Shown here: positions 1 through 12,000 of the stretch, piece after piece
How the letters are laid out: the number at the start of each line of letters is the position of its first letter
Numbering within the stretch: the first letter of the stretch is position 1
NCBI GenBank assembly: GCA_000708835.1
Contig: DF236953.1
Coordinates: 298,523-362,522, forward strand
DNA: 64,000 bases
Reading direction: 5' to 3'
DNA from: Klebsormidium nitens
Lineage: Eukaryota; Streptophyta; Klebsormidiophyceae; Klebsormidiales; Klebsormidiaceae
Notes under the pieces: generated by a model
Seen by the model: only the letters and a program-made list of their open reading frames with translations
Databases searched by the model: none
Told to the model about the DNA's origin: nothing
Program-made: the position numbers and the translations under genes

Positions 1-3000
1 TTGCCTTGTAGCTTTACAATTTTCGGCTCGATCGTCTTATCTACAATGAACCGCACGACGCGTGTGGGACGGTCTTGACTGAGTCTATGAATCCTGCACC
101 GGCAAAGCAGAACAGCTGTGAAAAGTCGACTCATTACCGATAGGTCTTGTGTTAGGATGTGCCGAGATAAAAGTTAACCCCTCAACCGCTCACAGTTGAC
201 ACGCCCTCTCTCGATAGCCCCACTGCGTAGGTGTTTGCAAGGCCGAATTGCTCGGCAATGGGTTTCGAAACACGGTATCTCCAATCGTCATCCGCTCTCA
301 GGGAACAGCAAGGCGCGTACACAACTTGTCCTTATCCTGTAGACCATCATCAAGCAGCTAATCTCGCTCCGACGTTGGGCAGTTTCAATGACAACATTGG
401 CTGCAAGTCTGCAGCTGACTCGTTATTTTTCCGAAGCCCCAAACCCAAAAAGGTACCTGGGAACCCGTCCTAGAGACCGCTCTTACCTGGCTGCGGCCTG
501 TGCCTCCATGCCCGGGTTAACGCTCGGCTCGAGGATGAAAGCGGTCGATGCGGCGGTTAGCGTCAACCCTGCTGCTCCGCCCGAGTTGCCCATCATAACG
601 AGAATGGCGCGCACGTTCGGGTTCTCGTTGAAGTCTCTGAGCGCCTGCACGCGCTCTTCGGGCCGACCTGCAAACGAGAGGAAAAAGCGCTCGTCACTAC
701 ATGATTCTGCATAGGTGTATTTTGCACGTCCGAAAACAGACATGACTTGAAGTTGGCAATCTAAAGTAGGCATTGACTCTACTCTTGAGTTCTTGAACCA
801 GCGACCGTTCCGAGTACTACAAATATCTTGTCAGGATTTTTCAAGCCAGTACTCCCCTTTTGAGCGTCAGTAACGCCGCCGAGCACGCACAAAAGCTCAA
901 AGGAACGATGACGAAGTGGACTCCAATCGGCTTTGAGGGTGTTCATTGACTGCACAATCAAGGAAGTCAACCCTCACGTGACCGAAAAGTTGCACTCCCC
1001 AAAGCAGCGCAGAATCAGCCGAAGCTCAGAACAACCCTTTTTCCGAGTTGATCGTAAAGGTGGGGGAAAAAAGGGTTACGAACGATCGAGCCTCACCCCA
1101 GAGTAGGGAGTACTGGAAGCCGTTGTGCGCGAGCGCCTCCCCCGCCAGGTTAAGCAGCAGCCTCCACGAGCTGAAGATGACGCTCTTCGCGGTCGGGTCC
1201 GTGTTCCGAAGGTCGATTAGCTCCGAGATTAGCGCCGAGACCTGCAGAACAAGGAGGCATTCATTGTGAATCAGCCGACTGCCTTACCTTGGACCGATCG
1301 ATCCCAGTAGATGGTAACCGGAACGGGTGGAGTGAGGCAGGGAATTTGGGTGGGTACAGGTGCGGAGCGCGTAGAGCTTTGGTTCAGGCAACTTGCTAAA
1401 CCCAAAAGCTCACTGTACGTTGGGCTTACTATCCACTACTGCTGTTCGCGTCAAAGTTGGCACCCGAGCTTGGACCGAAACCCTCGGTCCTCGATCCTTG
1501 ATGTTTTCCTGATCGTGGGTAGACAGCCGCCCGGAAAACTTAATGGCAGTGTAGCCGACCGAAGTTCCTGGTGGTTAGCCACCAGAAACGATATGCGTAG
1601 TTTTTCCGGGGGATAGCTTGGAAAACATCAAGAACCAACATCGCAACTCGCGATTGAGGAACGCGCATTATGATCGATCGTGAATCAACCCACCTTGGTC
1701 TCGTACTTCGGTTCAGGAAACTCGCTAAACCCAAAAGCTTACTGTTCGCTGGGCTCACTGTTCATTACAATGAAAAATTAACCCACCTTGGTTCCGTACT
1801 CGCCGCTCAGGTCCGGCAGGTCCCCTTGTTTCTTCTCCGCCTCCTTGCACGCGTTGAACACGTCCTTGGTCTTTAGCTTGTGGCGGCACAGCGGACACGG
1901 CGCGTCGGCGCCCTTGCTTTGAATGTACTGAAAGAGAAGAGGGAATGGAGATGGGTAGTTTACAGAGAGTGAGACAAACAAGAATGTAATGCCCAACAAG
2001 TGTTGGTTTGGCTGAATCGACAGGGCTATGTACAATCCATCTCTTGAGCTTTCGAAGTTCATCACTTTTACATGATGGCAGGGTGAGGCCGTGGACTTGG
2101 CAAGGGGTTTGAGACCACATGAATCTTTGATGCATATTAAAGTAGCCAACGAAGCGCCCTCACGACAAGGTGTTGAACACCATACAGGTTTTTTTCTTCT
2201 ATCCCTTCACATCCGAAGACCAGCTTTTCATTCGAAGGTTACTCTCAACGGTTCTGATTCCGTTTGCCTCTGACTTCACTCTCGGGACTGCATCAAAAGG
2301 AAGCAGTCTTTACAGCGAACGCTGTGAGGCTCCACGCAATCAGAGCAGCAGTGACCCAACAGGACAGCGTTACCACCCCGCAGTCTCGGAACAAGTCTTC
2401 AATTTCCACCCGAGCACAGACTCAAACTTTGTTCCTGCTAGGTCATCGGTTCAAGTCCGACGCTGAGTAAACTCCCTTAATAAAACTGGTAAACACGGCA
2501 AATTCAAAATCTGCTCCTTCCCGGTCGTCGAATATCCCAACAAGCATGAGACACAAACACCTAATCCTTACCCCGTGGATGCAGTCGGAGCAGAAGTAAT
2601 GCCCACACACCGTGACCGCCCCACAGTCCTCGCACGAGTCCAGGCAGATGGGGCACTGGGTCTTGTCTTCTTGGACCACCGTTTGCTCTGTCACCAAAAA
2701 CCCACTCGGCAGCGCGCCGTTTGCGAAGTCACCGTTTGTTGCGGCGTCGGAAGTGGAAGCCCCGTTGGAGTCGAGTTTGCCCTTGCCCTTCTCCATCTCG
2801 TCGAGTTTGAAATCGAGGTGCTTTTCCTGTGGGGAGGTGAGTCGTAAAGTTGATCAGCATAGGGTACGAAGTTGGTTGCGTGGTCGTTGTGTCAACCCTG
2901 CCAGTGTGTTTTGGGATGCTCGGAACATGGTTTTTGTGCTTGGACAGAACGGATCGATGGTGGAATGACAGTAGGCGGTTGAAAACAGCGGACAACAGAC

Positions 3001-6000
3001 TGAGAGTCGGGAGGGCAGAATTGCGGTGAAGAGCTGTGGAAGTGACATAAACCTTCGCGCACAAACCGTGTGATCACTATGTGATGATGCCACAATCAGG
3101 TCGAGAATACGCTTAGTAACTCTCCAGAATGTCAAGAAACGAAACCGGACTAAATAACTCTTAGAAATGCCAAAAACAGGAACCGGAACAAAATTTCCCC
3201 AATCTTGTAACCAACGACTCTTTTCCTCACCTGTCTGAACAAGTCCTCCATCCTTTCCTTGGCCCTGTCCACCGCCGCGGCCGCCGCGCCGACCCTCTGC
3301 TCGGCCGTCCTCACGTGCTTTTTCTTCCCCTTCCTAGTTACCTGCGGCCCCTCCAGAATGTCGGCGATCTCCCTGTCGTATTCGGACAGCTTGGACGTCT
3401 CCACGCCCGTCCGATCCGCGTCCGCATCCGAACCGCCGGCCAACTCCTCCAGCTTCCGCTTGCCGCGGCGCGTCAGCCGGCCCGTGAAGGCTTCTGCGGG
3501 TGCTGCTGATCATGAGGTGAAAGCGTGACGTCAGCAGCTGTTTGGAAGCATGAGTAATGACGTCAGTGTCAAAGAGGGTCGTCCCGACAGTCGCCTGACA
3601 TCACGGAATCCGTGCATGAGGTGCGTCAGCCGGCCAGTGAAGGCTTCCGCGGGTACTGCTGGTTACGAGGAGAAATCACGACGTCAGCAGCTGTCTGGAC
3701 GCAAGGGTGATGACGTCGGTGTCAAAGACTTCGGTCCAGCGACAGTCGCCTGACGTCACGGAATATCTGCATGGGGTGCATCACTCGGCCCGCAAAAGCT
3801 TCCGCGGGTGAGGCTGTGATACGGACAGGTGAAAACGTCAGCCAATAATGCACCAAGTTGGAAGAGTTGATCGTCCGCTCTGAAGCCTGTCGGCCCGACC
3901 GAAGGGCGCTTCTTCTGACTGTGCTGTCTGGACGAGCAGACCATGACGCCAGCAAATGGTCCAACACAGCGAGTAGGATTGCTCGATCTGAAAAGCCCTC
4001 GCATGAATTATCCGGACAAAAAGCCCACGTGCCTGCGGTATTGACCCACTCGAGCTGTGCCTCGCTGCGCTTCAGTGGACCGCTCATCCCAGGAAAGCTC
4101 TCCTCCTACGGCTGAATGAAGACCCTCAAACAAAGCTTCTCAACCCTCACGAAGCAAGCGGCTTTGACGGGCTGCTACGTGGATCAAAGCAACTCCACTT
4201 GGGAAGACAAATACTCCTCGAAACAGTGAATCGAACGCTCTAAGTACAACAAGCCCTCGAATCAAAACAACACCATATTTAAAGGTTTTTGCGCTCCGCA
4301 CCCGTACCCACCCTAATCCCACCTGTAATCTTACCGTTCACTACGTTTAAAGTTCACTGCGTTCATTGGAATGGAAAGAGACTGTTACACAAAAGCGAAA
4401 CCTCACCTGAGGTGCTCGGCCCCGCCCCAGAAGTCCATTCCCCCGCTTCTCCCCGCGCCCTCTGCCAGCCTGCCGACCGCCAAAGGGTGCTCTCTTGCTC
4501 CGTTACCCATTTTTGCTTCTTCTGCTCCGCGCGCGTCAGCTTCCGGCCGGCCTCGGCGGCCGCGATCCGCTCCGCGGTGATGCCCAGCTCGTCCTTAAAA
4601 ATGGGGTTAAGAGGTTTTACAAAGTGGGGTCAAGAGGTTTAAGATTGGGGTTAAGAGTTGAGGAAGTCGGATTCAGAGGGTTGAAAAGTGGGGTTGAGAC
4701 GGTTGAAAAAATGGGATTACGAAGGTTGAGAAAAGAGGGTTGAGAGGTTTGAGAGGTTTGAGAAGGGCCTCAAACTGATACGACCTCAAGAGAAAGTCCT
4801 GAAGAATCCAGACCGGATCTGAGAGGGTTCTCGTAAGAGGCTCAGGAACATTGTGATGAGCAGAAACCAGTCGTGGGCTTTAGATCTTTGTCGACCGCTT
4901 GGTGCACTAGTACGAAGTTCCAGAGATCAGTCTGAGACTGGAAAGCACCGAGACTTTCGTAGTCACCCCTTGCATTAGAAGAATGCAGGAGCTTTCAAAA
5001 CGTTACAACATCTCATGCGCTTCTCTAGACCTCAAGACCAAAGCTCATTGTTCTCAGACCCACCTCAAGCTCCGTGACCCTGTCCCCAACACTCCTCGCT
5101 CTTTCCCCGACTTCCTCCCCGACCATGACGTCCTTTTCGAGCAGTTGCGAGTAGGCCGTCAGCGCCGTCAGCTCGAGGCGCTCGTACGACGCTTTGGCGG
5201 CGGCCTGCCGAGTGGCGCGCTCTGCTTCAAGGTCGCCGTCCACCGGGGCCTTGATCTGGCCGGCGCGCTCGAGCGCGAGGGCTCCGCACCGGGCCAGGTC
5301 GGCGAGCAGGGGCTCGAAGATGTTCGCGGCTGGATGGTTCAGAAACGGGTTTGTCAGGTCCAGGTGCGGGGTTTCGTGTTAAGAGTCCTGGTATTGGGGT
5401 CCTGAATGGAGTAAGAGAACTCGGAGGGCGTCTAATGGGAGCATAGTACCAATGGACACCGTAAACAGGTAGGCAAGAATGGAATGATATCTCTAACTGG
5501 GTCAACAGAAGCTTGGCACCTCCCATCATCCTTTATGCTCTATTCACAATCAGCCGGCCACGACTGGTTCACGAAGATGCGAACGTCTAAATACTAGCAA
5601 AATGAAAGCGCCTCTCATTGGACAGTAGAGACAGACAGAAGGTTCGAGTGCCGGGCGAAAAGTCTGGCACCCTATTTCCAGCTGCATCGACCAGTACGAA
5701 GCGTGCCATCTTTCGACGTCAGCTCCTCCTTAGTTGCTTCAATAATCGCAAATCGATCGCAGATCCAGGCAGGGCCGCTCGTTCACCTGCTGTTTCTTTC
5801 TGCTTTCCGATGGCCACTGCCTGTGGACACGTGCCACCAGCCAGTCCCGGGCAGCAGAATCATGTGCGGCGCGGGCCCTTTCCACCAGCTTGGCTGCATA
5901 CCACAAAAGTAAAGCTGGTCATTGAACTGACAATAGAAGGCCGATGTCAGAGCACTGTTCTACAACCAACGACTTCCTTCTTTAGTTTTCTCCGCTTCCA

Positions 6001-9000
6001 ACTTGTTTGTTCTTTTGGCTTCGGTAAGTGTTCTTCCTTGCCGATAAGCCACAGCACGTCGGATCCAAAGCCCCTTCAAAACCACGCTATTCGAGGAAAC
6101 GTCACAGATGATCCACGATATCGAGTTCTGCATTCGTATCCGTCGTCGCGAGCCGCACCTTCTTCTAAGTGTCTGATAATGCTAAGCTCAATCTTATGCA
6201 TTCATTAGAGGATTCAGAAGCAGACAAATATTCTCAAGAAACTTTCCGAGCTTCCCTCACCCATGATCTGCGTCATCGTCAGCCGCGCCTTCCCCAGGTA
6301 CTCGTTCCCCGTGCGGATGATCTGCGGGTGGCAGCACGCCTGGCGCAGCCGCGTGAGGTTCGCGAGCGCCTGTCCCGTCACTTTGGCGCCCAGGTTCGAT
6401 GGGTCGAATCCTTCGAGGCGCCGCACGTCGCGGGTGGCGTGGTGACGCTCCATGCGCTTGATCGCGGCGACGAAGCCCTCGTGCACGCGTTGGTAGTAGC
6501 TGGTTTCCGCGTCGGAGAAGCGGAGGATGGAGTCGACGCGGGTGCAGGGCGGGAGGACCATCTCAGCGGCGACCTGGAACGGCGGGAAGAGAAACTTAAA
6601 TAAGCTTAAGCTTTGCAATGCAATTACAAGAAGGTATTGGTACGCGCTGGTAGTAGCTGGTTACTGCATGGGAGAAGCGGAGAATGATGTCGACGCGGGT
6701 GCAGGGCGGAAGGACCATTTCGGCCGCGACCTGCCGGAGCAATGTTTGGAACGTTTCAAACGTTAGGCTTTATGAGCTGCATTTTCTAAAATCAGTTACA
6801 TGTTCATGCGCTTTATCGCAGGCGACGGGATATCGTGCACGCGAGGGCAGGAGGACCATTTCGGCCGCGACCTGAAAGGGGGAAGGCCGATGGTTGCCTC
6901 AAGGAATGTCTGCTTCACAGAGAGCAAGAGGGAGGCAAGAAGGACGAAGCGGCTCGATTTCCTCAATAGAAAAAGGACGATCCCTTTTGTTGGAAGAACG
7001 TGAGCGCTATGTTTTAGAACCCATATCTCCGAAGATTGTGCACACGAGCACCACACACTCCGCGAGGGCCCTTGAGAGTGTCTCCGGCGTAGACCCATGC
7101 GTGAGGGCCATCTCGGCGGTGACCTGAAGTGGGGAAGGCGATGCTTGCCTCTAGGAATATCTGTGCTTCATAAAGAGCAGGGTGCTCGAAAGCAGGAGAA
7201 GGGATAGTAATAAAACGGCTTTGATGGTAGAGGGCAAGGAGGGGTAGCTCCAAGAGCGCGGCTTCAGAATCTTGCCTTCGGGACAAGTGTGGAGGAACGC
7301 CAATGAGACAGAGGACGAACATTCTTGCGACCTGCACACTATACGGTCGGTCAAATCTGCAAACAACTACGACTACGTCGAGTGGAGACATCACAAACCA
7401 CGCTGGCGAGGATGCCAATCCAAATCCGAGGAGCAGTACATTTGTAGTGTGCTTTAAATGAAATCTCATCTCAGGAACTGATAAGAGAGGTCAGCCGTCC
7501 TTTATTGCAACCACTTACCCCCGCCTTTGTCCTGCGGATCATGATCGTCTTGAGCAGCACCCGGAGCCGCTGCAGCCCGACAGCGGTGCGCGTCTCGTAC
7601 GGAATCTTGAGCATGGAGCGGAAGACGGTCGGATCCCCGAACGGCTGCACCGCGAGGAAATCGAGCAGGCCTTGCAGCTCGTCGAGGCGGCTCGTGATGG
7701 GCGTACCTGCGCAGAAGAAAAAGGAACGTTATGATGCGGTTTTCATCTTGCAACAATTGAGGAGCTTCGCGGTCTTGATTGCTTTGCTTAGGTACTTATC
7801 TCACTCTATCCCCGGAGAGTGAACGCAAGTGGCTTGAGGTGTTTGGTAGAACAGGGCGATAACCAGGTTGAACCAAGTGAGGGTAGACCCGGGTAGACCA
7901 AAGATGCGTCCCTTTCATATAGCATGGTTTCGGAATTCTTTCGATGATTCCGGGATGAAAGGCTGAGCGAAAACCCAGACGTGAGGATACTTTTCACGGT
8001 CGGCGATATCCATGGTTTCGTCTCGACGTTGAGCGTGTTTTCCCCTCGGGCGCCTCACCGGTCACGACCTCGGCGCATGATGCTGAACGGTGACGGCCAC
8101 AACCGACGAGCTACTTTCACGTCATACCTGAATCCGTTTTGCTTAAGCTCAATTTCCACAGTACGTAACCCGACAAACGGGGGCACGTGTTCAAGGCGGG
8201 AGCAAGCTTTCTCACCGGTGACGACCCAGGCGTGTCTGCGCATGATGCTGGACGCGACCGACGAGCTACTTTTGAATCATATCGAAGCACCATTTTCTCG
8301 ATTTTCACAGCACATAACCTGACAAACGGGGAAAGTCTAAATGCGGGAGCAAGCTTTCTCACCAGTCACGACCCAGGCGTGCCGACGCATGATGCTGGAC
8401 GCGGTAACGGCAGCGACCGACGAGCTGTTGGCCACCAGTTGCGCCTCGTCCAGGACCACCCGCCAAAAGCCGTACGACAAGAGCGGGGAGTCGGCAGATC
8501 CCGCCAGCTCCGTCCGGATGACCTACAAACGAGAGAAAGGAAACGTCGGCCTTTGTTTTGTGGAGAAAAGCTAGCTCCACAAGTGCGGCGCGAAGCTGTG
8601 CCGCCCTCTTTGGGAACATAATGGTGCGCCCGCGCTTGGAGTCGAGCCACCGCTTTCCAAGCCACACCCCGAGGGTCGTGCCAATCTGGACTAGGCGGCG
8701 GGCCAACAGAAAAGGGCGGGCCTGAAAATACCTGAAGAGGAACCAACTTTTCTTGTTGGTTCCCGTAGCGAGTCGAACCCCTTCAAGTTCAGTTGCATTA
8801 GGTTGCTTTAGGAAGGATCAGGAAGTTCTTGGGCGCATGTAAGCACGGCGGATGACATACATGATGGCTCGCGGCGAAACGATCAGTGCTGAGGGACTCC
8901 ATTTCTGGGTCGTCGTTCCATGCCACGCTTATTTGGCGCTTCTCCGAAACGGAGCGCTGCATGATACGCACATCACTGACTTAACAGCGTGCGACACCAA

Positions 9001-12000
9001 ACCCGTCTCCGAAAAGGTCACCCCAGATCGCACTCTTGCCTCCACGTCCAAAGCCGTACTAAGGCTGTGGCTGTCCTTCTTACGCAAGCATGACAGTCCC
9101 CTTTTTTCCCCCAATCACCTCACCTCGTATGACGTAATCACGATGTCATACTGCTCCAGCCCCCAGTTGACCGCGGCGCGCTTCCCGACGCCCGCGCCCC
9201 TGCGGTGCCTCCCCTCGTAATGCAGCACTTTCAGCGCGCCCGGCCGCACGTGCAGCTCGACCTCCCGCTTCCACTGGTTGAGCAGGCTCGCGGGGACGAC
9301 CACCAGCGTTGCTTTGATCGGCATGACGTCATCCCTGTGGTCCCACGTGGACGCGTCAACGACGGCCCAGCCAGGGGGAGGGGGGTTCGCGAGGACGAGC
9401 ATGAGCATCTCCAGAGTTTTACCGAGGCCCTGCAATGAAAAAGGTAAAAAGAAAGAGAGCCAGTTGGTAGCCGAGAAACTGGTAGCTCCGACTAACAAGG
9501 AAAAACCGATCCCGGAAACATACTGTTGTTTGCGGCAAACTTGGCACCCGAGCTCGGATCAAAATGCGCTTTCCTCAATCACGGATCGCGATGTCGGTCC
9601 TCGATGTTCCCCAAAGTACCCCCCCGGAAGGACTCCGGATGCCAAATCAGTGGTCCGTCACCAAGGAGTTCAGTCAGCCGAACTACACGTGACGTTTTCA
9701 GGGGGGATGTCTATCAAGGATCGAGGAACGACTTCGCGACTCGAGTTTGAAAACCGCGCGTTTCGATCGGAGTTCGAGTGCCAAGTTTGACGCAAACAGC
9801 AGTACTTGCTCGGCATCCCTACCAACTCTTACCCCCAGATTCCTTCTACCCATCGCAGTGCGCTTACCTTGGTTTTGACTTCGCTGCCTGTTTTCCGACT
9901 CAATCTCGATCGAACGGGCCAATTGCAGCGCCTACTTCTGAAACATTCCGACTTTCCAGAAGAAGGTCGCGATACGCCCAAGAATACGGGTGATCCTGAA
10001 AGTCAGCTCGAGAGAACCTCCCATCCGAGAGTAACGCCCTGACCCGCCGAAACCGGACTGAGAAAGCCATTGCTCAGATCCTGTATAGATACTCGAACAG
10101 TCACAGGCTATCGCGACTCTCGCAAGTCATTTCAACCCTCTCCATTATTTGCACCCTTCTCAATGTATTTCAACTGAACAGACGGAAGCCAATAAAAGCC
10201 CAACTCACCATCTCATCGCAGAGCAGCCCCCCGCACGTCCCCTGGTGCGGCGCAGTGTAGAAGTTCTGGCTGCACGCCCCGTCCTCCCGCTGCATGTACA
10301 GCACCTGTCCGTCCACGGTCAGTAGCTGCTGCCAACAGGGGTGTAACGTCAGGATGTTCCGCCTCACGTTCGACCCCCCTAGAGCGCCCTCGCGCGTCAT
10401 CATCCACGACAGGGCCTTCCGCTGGTACTCCATGGGCTGGGTCAGAAGCTGCAAGCAGAAGGTTTTGAGGATCATCTCGCCGGAACAGACTGGAATGATG
10501 AAGGTATCTACCAGGAATAACATTCTCATGAGAAGTATAAGTGAACGAACAGAAGTTTTGGCAGAAGCAAAGGGAACGAAGCCCACAATCTAGATTCGCT
10601 TCGGTAGTGAAAGATGATAAAGGTGACTGTAACGGAAAACCAATCGATTGGGTGATAGAAGCCACATGAAGCAAGAGCTTGACATGAGCCTGGGGGACCA
10701 ACCAAAGGACAGGGGTGGCGAAAAGCAAACGTAGACGGCAACATCTGCCGACAGAACGGAAGCACGGGGTGAAGAATCAAGAATGCAGAAGGAATCAATC
10801 TGATGCGGACCTGAGGGGGTGTTAGCGCCGCAGGGGCCGACTCGGGAAGGTCAATCGACGCCAAGAGGTTGAACAGATCGAAGTGCTGTTCGCTGACTGC
10901 CTCAGGTGGGGGGACATCTGGCCCAAAGTTCAGCAGCTCGTCAGAGTCGGGGCCGTGCTCTAGTCCAAAACCATAGTAGCGCAGCGCCATGGCAATCGGC
11001 AGGAGGCGGCGATTGCCCGCCATCTTTCCATTCTTGCGCTCCTCGAACCCCCCATCCGGAAAGTTGTACCGGCACGCCTTCTCCGTCAGGCACACGTGAA
11101 CGAACACTGCAGGGCCCCGTGTGGCCCTGTGGTTACCGCGGGTGAACGCCGACAATCTGCTCATGGCCTCGTTGGGGAATCGTTTTGTGCCATTCTTTTT
11201 TGCATCGCCGCAGTTGTCGAGGGTCGCAAAGAGCCTGACGAGCCCGTCACGATGCGCCAGGTATGTCGCCTCCTCGACGTTGGGCGCGAAACCCCCCCCC
11301 TGCTTGGCCTCAAGCGACAGGTGGACAACCATGGTGTCGTCCGACTCCTCCTTTTGGAAGAGGCCCTGCGGGTTCCCGTCTCCGTCTATCAGAACCATTT
11401 GCTTAAGCCATGACAGCTCGCTCCACGCTACCTCCACAAATCCCGAGTTTGCGTTGATGCTCTTGGCCGCATCAGGGGTGAGATTGATGCAGAAGGACCC
11501 TAGGTGGACCCCGGGGAAAGTGAAGTCGAGTTTCTTGGGGGGGGGGACTAGATTTGGGAGCTCCGTTTCGTACGCTGCAAACAACCGTCCGTAGCCGTTA
11601 CGGTGCTCTTTCAGGGGGAGCGGGTACCTGCGGCCGTCGCCTCTTTGGATCACAAAAGTCTCGCCTGATGAAGCACTGGTTACAAGCGGTTGCAGGGGCT
11701 TATGAACCTTCTTCTTGGGTGTTGATTCGTCCGGCTTGTCGGGGGAGAATGGGACGGTGGCGACGCGCTTGCGCTTGGGACGCCTTCTCGGTGCTTCTTC
11801 TTGTTCTGCTTCAGAAAGCTCCACCAGGGACACGGCATTGCTTGGGCCTGGTGTGTCCTGGCCAATTGTTGAAGCTGCACATGCCAAAGGTTGTCATTGT
11901 CTTTTTGTGCATCACGTACCTCATTATAAGTAGATATCTTTGAATTAGATGCCAAGCTGATCCCAAGAATCAAGGAAGGATCATTGTGCCTTATCTGGAA

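Noticed and set aside
2440-2466. GGTTCAAGTCC resembling a tRNA T-loop
   Set aside because: No matching anticodon or D arm upstream; it is intron sequence of the SHPRH-like gene.
11554-11943. 129-codon open frame on the + strand
   Set aside because: It is antisense to SHPRH exon 2 and is a by-product of that long coding exon.
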